DNA of 64,000 nt from Gammaproteobacteria bacterium (GTDB lineage: Bacteria > Pseudomonadota > Gammaproteobacteria > SZUA-152): assembly GCA_029882975.1 (NCBI GenBank), contig JAOUJW010000029.1, forward strand, positions 1-64,000, in the 5' to 3' direction. Below, in pieces: positions 44,836 to 53,358 of the stretch. Every line of letters begins with the position of its first letter. Position 1 is the first letter of the stretch. The notes beneath the pieces are model-generated. The model saw only the letters and a list, made by a program, of their open reading frames with translations. It ran no database searches and was not told the DNA's origin. Made by a program: the position numbers and the translations under genes.

Positions 44836-45654
44836 TTAAAGCGGTTTTTCTCCCACGGTGTGAATCAATTCAACATTGAACCAAATCCCCTCGTCGGTTA
44901 CCAATTGTCCCACCTCCGCCAAATGTTCCGCCTTAAACTGTTCCAGCTTTTGTTCCGGCACCTGCTGCACAAAACCTCGGTACCCTGCCCACCATACCAC
45001 GTCCCACCAGGCATTTGCATCGGGGAAAAAATATCCCACCTGGCTGCGCTTATGGCGAATATTGACCAAATCAGCGCTGCTGTACAATTCTCCATTTAAA
45101 GATTCGTTTTGCACTCGGGTCCAGGACAAGGTGGGTACCTCGACATCGTACAGCGCCAATCGATCCCGGATCATCTCCGTCATTGGCGACATGCTACCTG
45201 CCGCAAAATGAGTCGTCAGCAAACGCCCTCCCGGTTTAAGACGGCTCGCCAGCAGACGCATAAGGTATTGCATGTCCTCGACGAAAAACACACCAAAGGA
45301 GGAGTTTATGACATCGAAATGGTTTTCCGGAAAATCCAGTCGCGACATATCCATTTGCTGAAACTCAATATTTTCCAGCTTTAGGGAATGGGCTCTTTCT
45401 CTGGCCTTTTGCAACATGCCTTCCGATAAGTCGATCCCCCTCACACCGCCCTTGGGGACTCTCGCCGCAAACTGTACCGTCGCCAAGCCGGTTCCGGCTG
45501 CCGCATCCAGTACTTGCTCATCGCCTTTCAAATCCAGCAAGCCAGGCAACCGTTCCGCAGCAGTCTGAAAAAAACGCAATGCGCCTTGACCATAATTTGA
45601 GCAAACTGTATCGAACGTTTGTCGAATGAATTGAATGCGTTTTTCGTCTTCCAT
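44836..45654 (-). CDS. Class I SAM-dependent methyltransferase
   Basis: A 272-residue methyltransferase with the SAM-binding motif VLDAAAGTGLATVQ near residue 50 and the downstream NHFDVINSSFGVFFV. The layout resembles UbiE/COQ5-like and small-molecule methyltransferases. ATG 45654 (MEDEKRIQF) is chosen for AAGGGG five bases upstream; an in-frame ATG at 45678 would add eight residues. The substrate is not known. It lies between the DUF817 gene and the PII-like gene on the same strand, without overlap. Confidence 0.88.
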   Translation of the reverse strand: MEDEKRIQFIRQTFDTVCSNYGQGALRFFQTAAERLPGLLDLKGDEQVLDAAAGTGLATVQFAARVPKGGVRGIDLSEGMLQKARERAHSLKLENIEFQQMDMSRLDFPENHFDVINSSFGVFFVEDMQYLMRLLASRLKPGGRLLTTHFAAGSMSPMTEMIRDRLALYDVEVPTLSWTRVQNESLNGELYSSADLVNIRHKRSQVGYFFPDANAWWDVVWWAGYRGFVQQVPEQKLEQFKAEHLAEVGQLVTDEGIWFNVELIHTVGEKPL

Positions 45655-45720
45655 TCGTACCCCTTCACTCCTTTTCAAGACGTCAGTTTAGCAATACCCG
45701 GAGGTGCTGCAAACAGTGTG

Positions 45721-46608
45721 TTACACACTGAAACTTTGACTCTCGGAAATATATGGCTTCTTTCTTGGGTTCTCGAGCGTTTTGTAGAGGTCGCGACGAT
45801 GCAGCAAGGACACCAAAACAAAACTAATAACCATAAGCAAATACCAGGAACCCAGCTTTTGCAGTGACACGGGTGCCCAACCCAGACGTTGATTGGGGTA
45901 CTGCCAAATCATGGCAAAAGTGGAAATATTTTCCGCCAGCCAGATAAACAAGGCGACCAGAAAAAAACCCAACAGCAACGGCATCCAACGTTCTTTGTGT
46001 AACACGGTAAAATGAATTCGGGTCTTCGAATACATAAGAACAATGGCAACAAACAATAGATAGCGGATATCCACTATAAAATGTTGTGTGAAAAAGTTCG
46101 TATAAATCAAAATTGAGACCAGTAAGGTCTGCCAAAGTGGTGGGTAGTGACTGAAGCGAAACCGGAAAGCCTTCCATACTCGCGCCATATAACTACCTAC
46201 AGCGCTATACATAAACCCGGCAAACAAAGGAACATTATACAGATAGAAATAACCACTACCGGGATAAACCCAGGAGCCAATGGCTTCCGAAGTTTTGAAT
46301 AACTCCATACCCGTGGCGATCCCATGAAACAGTAATATCATTGCTGCTTCCTGGGGTGACTCCAGACGGTAAACCAACAGCAAACCCTGGATACTTAATG
46401 CGGCAAGAAACAAAAAATCGTATCGTGCCAACGTATCCAATGGGTACCAAACCTTGGTCCCTAAAATCAAGGCCAGCAGCAACGCTGCAAATAAACAGGC
46501 CCACGCCTGCTTAAGACCGAACACTAGAAATTCAAAGGAATAGGCGGCCCAGTGCCTATCACCCAGGATAGCCGGCCCGGTTTCATACAGCCACTGTCGT
46601 ATCAACAT
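45721..46608 (-). CDS. DUF817 membrane protein
   Basis: A 295-residue integral membrane protein of the DUF817 family. Eight or so hydrophobic segments are visible (for example WACLFAALLLALILG, YDFLFLAALSIQGLLLVY, PLLLGFFLVALFIWLAENI and YLLMVISFVLVSLL). The family is conserved but has no known function. It shares the strand with the methyltransferase and the CcdA-like gene. Confidence 0.9.
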   Translation of the reverse strand: MLIRQWLYETGPAILGDRHWAAYSFEFLVFGLKQAWACLFAALLLALILGTKVWYPLDTLARYDFLFLAALSIQGLLLVYRLESPQEAAMILLFHGIATGMELFKTSEAIGSWVYPGSGYFYLYNVPLFAGFMYSAVGSYMARVWKAFRFRFSHYPPLWQTLLVSILIYTNFFTQHFIVDIRYLLFVAIVLMYSKTRIHFTVLHKERWMPLLLGFFLVALFIWLAENISTFAMIWQYPNQRLGWAPVSLQKLGSWYLLMVISFVLVSLLHRRDLYKTLENPRKKPYISESQSFSV

Positions 46609-46701
46609 CTTCTTTGCCTCTTTGGTTTACCCTAATGAGGTAATCCTAAAAGGCAAATATGACGATTTTGTGCAATTAATCCGGAAATCCTAAGCAAATG
46701 C

Positions 46702-46947
46702 CTAGATTTTTCGCAATCCCCGATTAAATCCGCCGAAACGACCATCCAAATCTGCAATGGTTCTTTCTTTGCGCGCGTCCCAATCCTGAAATTCCTGAGC
46801 GTTAATCACTTCACCCAAGTGGGCTTCCAGAATTTTGGACAAATCGATTTTCAGATTTTTTGCTTTAAGAGCCAGATCCTTGTTGATACGTATATGGACC
46901 CATTTTTTGTGTTTAGGTTTATTATTATCGTTACTCTGTGTACTCAC
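46702..46947 (-). CDS. CcdA-like antitoxin, orphan
   Basis: An 81-residue protein whose C-terminal 70 residues resemble CcdA-type antitoxins: WVHIRINKDLALKAKNLKIDLSKILEAHLGE (ribbon-helix-helix) followed by an acidic-basic C-terminus (ARKERTIADLDGRFGGFN). I chose GTG 46947 with GGAGGG upstream; an in-frame extension to 47103 adds a hydrophobic start of 52 residues that is unlike the family. No CcdB toxin lies beside it; downstream is DUF817. It may be a solitary antitoxin or a repurposed regulator. Confidence 0.6.
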   Translation of the reverse strand: MSTQSNDNNKPKHKKWVHIRINKDLALKAKNLKIDLSKILEAHLGEVINAQEFQDWDARKERTIADLDGRFGGFNRGLRKI

Positions 46948-47193
46948 ACTACCCTCCCCAAGATATGCACCACTGAATCGTTTTCCTTTCGCTTCGCATC
47001 TATCTTGCCCGCGTTCCAAACATAACACGAAAAAAGTACCACTTACCAGAACTAGCATTACATAATTCACAACAGCATAGACATTTGTAAAACTCATCGA
47101 CACAATGATGGGAAAACAAAACAGGCTTAATCATTCTGTTCAGCTTTGATTCAGAAAAGTACTTAGGGGTAAGAACATCCTAGGGAGCATACA

Positions 47194-47331
47194 TTGAGCG
47201 AAATAAAATCGAAAACCAATAAACGACTAAACTGGTATGATGTAATCCTTTTACAGAATTGCCTGAAACCAGTGACTCAATTATCGCAGAGAACTCATCA
47301 ACCAGTTTCCTATTCCACTCATGTCCATTAA
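47194..47331 (+). CDS. Possible small ORF before the phosphatase-like gene
   Basis: A 45-codon frame starts with TTG at 47194, has AGGGAG six bases upstream and ends at TAA overlapping the next gene's ATG region. The peptide (MSEIKSKTNKRLNWYDVILL then QNCLKPVTQL) has no known relative. Its position could couple it to the next gene, but it may be chance. Otherwise the 373-base gap holds nothing I see. Confidence 0.25.
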   Translation: MSEIKSKTNKRLNWYDVILLQNCLKPVTQLSQRTHQPVSYSTHVH

Positions 47332-47776
47332 AACCATTCTAAACTACCTCCCCATTTCCCCTCTCCTTGACACAGCGGGGCAACCCAACACCAAACAACT
47401 TCACGCCTTAGGAGCGGAGGGATATCGCTGCGTCATCAATCTGGCCATGCACAACAGTGATAACGCGGTAGCGGAGGAAGCGCAAATTCTACAATCGAAC
47501 GGTATTTCGTATCACCACATTCCCGTGCCCTTCGATGCGCCTCAGCTGGATCAGTTCCACCAATTTTGTGACATTATGCGAACCAATGCCAACTGCAAAA
47601 CCCTGGTGCATTGCGCGCTTAATATGCGTGTCAGTGTTTTTGTGGCTCTGTATCGCATTCACGAACAGCAGTATCCTTTACAACAAGCTTGGGAGGATAT
47701 ACGCCAAATTTGGGAACCCGATGCAGTGTGGAGCCAATTTATGGAAACTGTGCTGGAACTTCACCCTCATGTCTAA
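47321..47776 (+). CDS. Dual-specificity-phosphatase-like protein
   Basis: A 151-residue protein of the DSP-PTPase/DUF442-like group. It contains VINLAMHNSDNAVAEEA, ISYHHIPVPFDAP and the loop LVHCALNMRVSVFVALY near residue 97. In classic phosphatases the loop is HCx5R; here there are four residues between Cys and Arg, a variant also seen in related proteins. Activity is therefore uncertain. Its end overlaps the modA start by 8 bases, so they are cotranscribed. Confidence 0.8.
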   Translation: MSIKTILNYLPISPLLDTAGQPNTKQLHALGAEGYRCVINLAMHNSDNAVAEEAQILQSNGISYHHIPVPFDAPQLDQFHQFCDIMRTNANCKTLVHCALNMRVSVFVALYRIHEQQYPLQQAWEDIRQIWEPDAVWSQFMETVLELHPHV

Positions 47777-48548
47777 AACATCAATGCCTGCAATCCAACG
47801 ATACACTGCCTTGCTATTACTATGCTTGGCGGTACCCGGTAACGGTGCGGATAAAATTCGAATTGCAGTTGCCAGTAACTTCGTCGCATGCATGAAAAAC
47901 CTGGACACCGTATATGTCAAACAATCACAGCAACAAACCTTGCTGTCTTTTGCCTCCACTGGAAAACACTATGCACAAATCATCAACGGCGCCCCCTTTG
48001 ATGTTTTTCTGGCGGCCGATGTACAACGCCCACAAATACTGGAACAAAAAGGCTATGCCGTTCGAGGCTCACGTTTCACCTATGCCTTGGGCCAATTGGT
48101 CTTATGGAGTCCGATGAAGTCTGTGGACGACAATACTCTGCAGCACGGGCACTACAGGCGTTTGGCCATCGCCAATCCCCGCTTGGCGCCCTATGGACAA
48201 GCCGCCATGGAGGCTTTGAAAAACTTAAAACTGGAATTAAAACCTTCGCAATTGGTACGAGGAGAAAACATCAACCAGGCTTATCAATATGTTCTAAGTG
48301 GCAATGCTGATCTGGGTTTACTGGCATACTCTCAAATCAAACCCCAAATCAAACCCCAAATCAAATCCCAACTCAAACCACTTATCGCAAAAACCGACTA
48401 TTGGCTGTTGCCGGATGATTTATACCAGTCTATCGAACAACAGGCCATACAACTCCAGGAGGGAGAAGCCGCTAGTGCGTTCATGAAGTTTCTTCGTTCC
48501 GCGACCGCCAGGGATATTATTCAGGACTGCGGTTACCGAGCGCCTTAG
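47769..48548 (+). CDS. modA: Molybdate ABC transporter substrate-binding protein
   Basis: A 259-residue periplasmic protein. The signal peptide (YTALLLLCLAVPGNG) is followed by IRIAVASNFVACMKNL, LLSFASTGKHYAQI and APFDVFLAADVQRP, the ModA pattern whose Ser and backbone atoms hold molybdate. A low-complexity run of IKPQ repeats lies near residue 195 (QIKPQIKPQIKSQLKP), an internal slippage-like expansion. It overlaps the phosphatase-like gene. The cognate modB and modC genes lie 3 kb downstream, separated by the minus-strand sortase pair. Confidence 0.9.
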   Translation: MSKTSMPAIQRYTALLLLCLAVPGNGADKIRIAVASNFVACMKNLDTVYVKQSQQQTLLSFASTGKHYAQIINGAPFDVFLAADVQRPQILEQKGYAVRGSRFTYALGQLVLWSPMKSVDDNTLQHGHYRRLAIANPRLAPYGQAAMEALKNLKLELKPSQLVRGENINQAYQYVLSGNADLGLLAYSQIKPQIKPQIKSQLKPLIAKTDYWLLPDDLYQSIEQQAIQLQEGEAASAFMKFLRSATARDIIQDCGYRAP

Positions 48549-48555
48549 AGCCCCT

Positions 48556-49164
48556 TCAAGTCAGCAGCCCTCCCGGTGTACACGTGCTGCCTTGAGGCAG
48601 CTGGGCTGCCAGTACTACATACCGTTGGCTCCCCCCTGTTTGCAGTGCATTGAAGGGATAGCAGGTAATGAGCATTAGCTCTTCACCGGAAGACTCAGAG
48701 GAAACCCACAAAGCGTTACGTACATCGATTACCCGACGTTTCTCCACCGAGTAGAGCACATCAGGTCTGGCGGGCCGCTGCAGACACAACACATCACCGT
48801 CACGTAAATCCTGTACAAATCGAAAATGAGTATCCCTGTGGGCACTGATCACAGTAAATCCCGGCATTTGCTCCGATTGCACCAGGCCGGGGGCAAAAGC
48901 CAGGCTGTTCCCCTGATTTCCGGCCAAAACAATAAGATCCTGATCCAGTCGCTGTACACGCAGGCGCGCCACCGGTCGAGTATCGGCCCATGGCCAGGGT
49001 TTATGTCGGTTATCACCGGCCGCCAGGTTTTTTTCCCAGGCTTGTTGCAGCAACACCTGCGCCAGTTGCGCCTTCAGTGGAATATACACCGCCTTGGCAG
49101 TAAGCCCCAGCCCTGCAATCAGCAGAGCCAGCACGGCAAATTTGTACGGTTTAGAATTAAGCAT
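48556..49164 (-). CDS. Class GN sortase
   Basis: A 202-residue membrane-anchored sortase of the Gram-negative type. A single membrane segment (FAVLALLIAGLGLTAKAVYI) precedes the catalytic domain, with His109 (SAHRDTH), Cys168 (LITCYP) and Arg181 (GSQRYVV), the sortase triad. It cleaves a sorting signal and transfers the protein to an acceptor. The only candidate substrate in the window is the neighbour at 49157-51271, overlapping by 8 bases. Confidence 0.93.
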   Translation of the reverse strand: MLNSKPYKFAVLALLIAGLGLTAKAVYIPLKAQLAQVLLQQAWEKNLAAGDNRHKPWPWADTRPVARLRVQRLDQDLIVLAGNQGNSLAFAPGLVQSEQMPGFTVISAHRDTHFRFVQDLRDGDVLCLQRPARPDVLYSVEKRRVIDVRNALWVSSESSGEELMLITCYPFNALQTGGSQRYVVLAAQLPQGSTCTPGGLLT

Positions 49165-51271
49165 GACAACCTCTCTTCTCTATCCTCTGCTTGCGTACAG
49201 ACAATCCAAGCATTCCCAGAGCGCAGATCAGCAACAACAGTCCCAGCCCTAACTGCAGTTCATATTCAGCGGCAGTACGGGGCATGGCACCAAAAATCTT
49301 TTCGTATTGTTGACCCTGGGGTAGATTGCCGGCCACATCTGTTCGCTTCAATGACTCGTCCGCAGGCCGAACCGGCGTAACATCAACAGCCACCAGACTG
49401 GTGTAGCGACTGACCAAGTGATGCTTCAGCGCCACGTCCACAACTTGCTGACGAATACTATCCTTGTCTTCGCCGTCACTGAGGCTATCCATTAAGCTTG
49501 CAATTTTCCGGCGAGCCCAGTGTACCGCCACGCCGCTGTCGTCTGCGCCTTGACGGTTATCCAGGTTCACTTTCCAGTGCTGTTGTCCTTGTTTGCCTTT
49601 TATCACCAGACTTTGTTCCTGAGCGGTAGAGCGCAACACCAGCATGATGGGCTCACCGGCGTAGAGATCGGGTATACGCTGGGGAAACTGCTCCACTGCC
49701 GCCGTTGCATTCGCCCCGTCAAACTCCACCCGAATATCCGCCATCACCGGTGTTTCCAATTTACTGAACAAATTGGACATTTTTTCTTGCACCTCATTTA
49801 AATCGCCAATATAGGTAAACGTACCACGCCCAAACTGCGCTGCTTTCGTCATGAAAAAGCTGTTGGGCGCAGAACCAATACCCACGGTAAACAAGCGACT
49901 GCTGCCCAAGTGCTGTTTTATCAGAGTAAACAAGGCCCGTTCATTGCCCACACTGCCATCGGTAAGAAAAATGACCTGACGTACTCTGGAAGAATGTTCT
50001 ACGTTTTGTTGCAAAGCCGCACGTAAGGCAGACGCCATTTCGGTACCACCCCCGGCTTGCAATGAACGCACATAATTTTTAGCCGTTTCAAGATTGGCAT
50101 AGTCGGCGGGCACCGCCGCGGGAAACAAGCTGTCCGTGGTGGAATTGAACTGAATTACGTTAAACCAGTCCTGAGAACGCAGGCGGGACAGAGCCAGCAA
50201 CAAAGACTGCCGCGCCTGTTCTATGGACGTACCCCCCATGGAACCGGACGTATCAATAATGTAGATGACTTCTTTACCCAATACCGTGGTTTGAACCTGC
50301 AAGTTCGGAGGCATAACCATCAACATCTGATAGGTCTCACCCTCTTTTTGTTGAGTAAACAAAGCGGCACGGGGCTCTTTGCCCGGTTTCGGCGTCCATG
50401 TCAATTCAAAGTCTCGATCGGAAGGTACGGTTCCAGCCGCCAAAGACACTTGGTAGTGTCCCACCCCCAGCCGTTGCGCCGTTACCGGGTGATAACGGCT
50501 CTTTACCTCTTGCAGAGGAAAACCGCTGTTCAATTCAATCGCCAGGCTGACCGGGTTCACCTGACCCTCGACAGGACGAACCACCGGGGGGGTAATGGCT
50601 GAGGCATCCCCAACCTGGTCCGTGTTCAAGGCCCAACCGTTTCCCTGGGTTTGCAGTTGCTCTTCAGTGTAGGTGGGCCGGCCGGGAATATACCGGGGCG
50701 TAATAGCCATTGGGAATCGCAGCGCAAAACGGCCTTGGTCATAACGCAAGGTTTGCTGGTATTCGATAGTCACCGTCAATGACTCACCCGGTGCTATATT
50801 CGCCACCGAATTGGTGAACATATTGGGTCGTTGTTGCTCGACCAGCGCAGCCTTCTGACCCCGGGATTTTGCTTGTTCATAAACGCGACGCGCCTGCTCT
50901 CGTTCTTTGATAAGGCCCTGGATAATCCGTTCTCCCACAATCATGTTCATATGATCGACGGCCGCATCTTCAGGCAAGGGGAAGACATACACCCCTTCCA
51001 CCCATTGGTCAGTGCTATTGGTAAATTTCTGCTCCACCACACAACGAGCTATGAGCCCGGTAACGGACATACTCACTTTGGTCTCCAATGTAGGCGCCAT
51101 GAAGTAACGGTCACCGTCACCGCGAAACAAAAACTGTCCTTGTTTCACTTCATTCATGCTGGTTTCCGGCAAATCAAATAGCGTCGCGGCAACGCTTTGC
51201 CAACTCAACAGCAACAACGCCCATGCCATACACCAGCTATAGGGGGAAAGGAATAGGAACTTGTTTTTCAT
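49157..51271 (-). CDS. Marine proteobacterial sortase target: VIT-vWA protein
   Basis: A 704-residue exported protein. A signal peptide (MAWALLLLSWQSVAA) precedes a VIT domain (about 35-165) and a vWA domain with the metal site IYIIDTSGSMGG near residue 338. The C-terminus carries a sorting signal: a short motif (AMPRTA) followed by a hydrophobic segment (LQLGLGLLLLICALGMLGLS) and a basic end (RKQRIEKR). VIT/vWA proteins bind ligands at the surface. The motif differs from LPxTG, which is usual for this sortase class. GAGGTAGTT precedes the start. Confidence 0.92.
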   Translation of the reverse strand: MKNKFLFLSPYSWCMAWALLLLSWQSVAATLFDLPETSMNEVKQGQFLFRGDGDRYFMAPTLETKVSMSVTGLIARCVVEQKFTNSTDQWVEGVYVFPLPEDAAVDHMNMIVGERIIQGLIKEREQARRVYEQAKSRGQKAALVEQQRPNMFTNSVANIAPGESLTVTIEYQQTLRYDQGRFALRFPMAITPRYIPGRPTYTEEQLQTQGNGWALNTDQVGDASAITPPVVRPVEGQVNPVSLAIELNSGFPLQEVKSRYHPVTAQRLGVGHYQVSLAAGTVPSDRDFELTWTPKPGKEPRAALFTQQKEGETYQMLMVMPPNLQVQTTVLGKEVIYIIDTSGSMGGTSIEQARQSLLLALSRLRSQDWFNVIQFNSTTDSLFPAAVPADYANLETAKNYVRSLQAGGGTEMASALRAALQQNVEHSSRVRQVIFLTDGSVGNERALFTLIKQHLGSSRLFTVGIGSAPNSFFMTKAAQFGRGTFTYIGDLNEVQEKMSNLFSKLETPVMADIRVEFDGANATAAVEQFPQRIPDLYAGEPIMLVLRSTAQEQSLVIKGKQGQQHWKVNLDNRQGADDSGVAVHWARRKIASLMDSLSDGEDKDSIRQQVVDVALKHHLVSRYTSLVAVDVTPVRPADESLKRTDVAGNLPQGQQYEKIFGAMPRTAAEYELQLGLGLLLLICALGMLGLSVRKQRIEKRGCHA

Positions 51272-51602
51272 AACTACCTCTACTCAACTGTCTGGACCCG
51301 GCGCACGCCGGATTAATTGCTCCTTGGAATACGTATTTCAGTGTAAAAGTCATATGTGACGATTCCGTGCAGGAGATTGGGAAATTACTCGCAAATCCCC
51401 GGCCCGGTTAACATATGGCACCAACCGCTGCACTGGAGCTATTAATAAGTAAACAACTCATCTGTGACATCATCCGGTGTGAATTCTGATGTTTAAGGGT
51501 TCAATTGTGACCAAATGTGGCAAAGCTATGTTGAACTGTCCCACCCCGTCCCTTTGTGCTAATTTATTGATATCATGAAAAAATCAAAAATCGGATCAAT
51601 CC
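51272..51602. other. Divergent intergenic region, no gene seen
   Basis: A 331-base region between the sortase target (minus) and modB (plus). No RNA gene or ModE-like palindrome was recognised. Confidence 0.45.
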
Positions 51603-52283
51603 ATGTTTAGCCCGGCAGACGTGACAGCCTTAGTGCTGACCCTGCAACTGGCCGGTGTCAGCACTCTGATTCTATTGCTACTGGGTACTCCCCTGGCCTG
51701 GTGGTTAAGTCAAACCCAATGGCGCTTCAAGTTCCTATTGGAAGCGATGATCGCCCTGCCACTGGTTCTGCCACCTACCGTGCTGGGGTTTTATCTATTG
51801 CTGGCACTGGGTCCCCATGGGCCTTTGGGAGGACTCATGGTGGCGCTGGGTGCCCAACCCTTGGCATTCAGTTTTACCGGCTTAGTCATTGGCTCCGTGT
51901 TTTATTCCCTGCCCTTTGTGGTGCAGCCCTTGCAGGATGCTTTTGCAAGACTGGGCTCCAGACCATTGGAAGTGGCTGCGACTTTGCGCGCCTCCCCTCT
52001 GGATCGTTTTTTCACGGTCGCAGTCCCCCTGGCCAGACCCGGTTTTATCACGGCGATGGTATTGGGCTTCGCCCATACAGTGGGTGAATTCGGTGTAGTC
52101 TTGATGATTGGCGGCAATATACCGGGCGAAACCCAAGTGGTGTCCATTGCCATATATGATCATGTGGAAAGCATGGACTACTCCCACGCCCACAACCTAT
52201 CAGCGCTGCTATTGCTTATGTCTTTCGCAATGTTGGTGACTGTGTACACCTTGAACCGGCGCTTTCGAATGGCTCAGGTATAA
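51603..52283 (+). CDS. modB: Molybdate ABC transporter permease
   Basis: A 226-residue membrane permease with five or so segments (VTALVLTLQLAGVSTLILLL, MIALPLVLPPTVLGFYLLL, LVIGSVFYSLPFVVQ) and the EAA loop (EVAATLRASPLDRFFTVAVP). It forms the channel through which ModA-delivered molybdate enters. ATG 51603 has only a weak ribosome site. It is followed by modC after 6 bases. The modA gene lies 3 kb upstream. Confidence 0.95.
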   Translation: MFSPADVTALVLTLQLAGVSTLILLLLGTPLAWWLSQTQWRFKFLLEAMIALPLVLPPTVLGFYLLLALGPHGPLGGLMVALGAQPLAFSFTGLVIGSVFYSLPFVVQPLQDAFARLGSRPLEVAATLRASPLDRFFTVAVPLARPGFITAMVLGFAHTVGEFGVVLMIGGNIPGETQVVSIAIYDHVESMDYSHAHNLSALLLLMSFAMLVTVYTLNRRFRMAQV

Positions 52284-52289
52284 TCCGAT

Positions 52290-53351
52290 ATGGAAATCCA
52301 AATTCACCTGCAACTGCGTCGTGATCACTTCCGCCGTGATATTGATATCCAACTTCCAGGTAATGGTATCAGCGCAGTTTTTGGACCTTCCGGCTGCGGT
52401 AAAACCACACTGTTACGTGCCATTGCCGGTTTGGACCGTCACCGTGGAAATTTATCCGTGGGAGGACAGGTCTGGCAGGATGATTCCACCTTTTTGCCCA
52501 CCCATCAGCGTCCTTTGGCCTATGTATTTCAGGAAGCCAGTTTGTTTCAACACCTAAATGTACAACAAAACCTGGAATACGGCTTAAAACGAATAGCGCC
52601 GGGACAACGCAAAATCTCTCTGGAACAATGCATAACTCTATTAGGCATAGAACCGCTACGCTCCCGCCGGCCGCAACAATTATCCGGCGGAGAAACCCAG
52701 CGCGTTGCCATCGCCAGAGCTTTGGCGGTGAGCCCACAACTGTTGTTAATGGATGAGCCGCTCACGGCCCTGGACTCTCAACGTAAACAGGAGATACTGC
52801 CGTACATAGAGTCATTGCAACAGGAACTCGACATTCCCGTGATTTACGTAAGCCACTCTGCGGACGAAGTTGCACGGCTGGCGGATACTCTGGTTTTGTT
52901 GGATCAACAAACACAAATCTACGGTCCTATTCAGGATATGCTAACCCGTTTGGACCTGCCCTTGGCACATCAGCCCGACGCCGAAGCATTAATCCAAGCC
53001 ACTGTTGCGGAGCACGATCAACAATTCCAACTCACTTATCTGGACTGTCCTGCAGGCCGCTTCAGTGTGGCACACAAACACCTCGCCCCGGGCACCCAGG
53101 TACGCCTGCGCATCGCTGCCCGCGATGTGAGTATCACCCTGGAACAACAAAGCAACACCAGCATACTCAATATTTTCCCGGCCACTATCGAAGCCATGCA
53201 GGACGAAGGACCTGCACAGGTCATGCTACGTTTAAATCTAAACGGTGTTTTGCTGCTGGCGCGTATCACTCGAAAATCTGCAACAACGTTGCAGTTGAGC
53301 CAAGGTAAAAAGGTATATGCACAGGCCAAGAGCGTGGCTTTACTGGCTTAA
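52290..53351 (+). CDS. modC: Molybdate ABC transporter ATP-binding protein
   Basis: A 353-residue ATPase. Walker A is GPSGCGKTT (near residue 32), signature LSGGETQRVAIARAL, Walker B LLLMDEP, with the TOBE/MOP molybdate-binding domain at the C-terminus (QLTYLDCPAGRFSV, VRLRIAARDVSITL, VMLRLNLNG). It drives import of molybdate through ModB. It converges with the NMT1-like gene after only 7 bases. Confidence 0.96.
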   Translation: MEIQIHLQLRRDHFRRDIDIQLPGNGISAVFGPSGCGKTTLLRAIAGLDRHRGNLSVGGQVWQDDSTFLPTHQRPLAYVFQEASLFQHLNVQQNLEYGLKRIAPGQRKISLEQCITLLGIEPLRSRRPQQLSGGETQRVAIARALAVSPQLLLMDEPLTALDSQRKQEILPYIESLQQELDIPVIYVSHSADEVARLADTLVLLDQQTQIYGPIQDMLTRLDLPLAHQPDAEALIQATVAEHDQQFQLTYLDCPAGRFSVAHKHLAPGTQVRLRIAARDVSITLEQQSNTSILNIFPATIEAMQDEGPAQVMLRLNLNGVLLLARITRKSATTLQLSQGKKVYAQAKSVALLA

Positions 53352-53358
53352 ATAGGCC

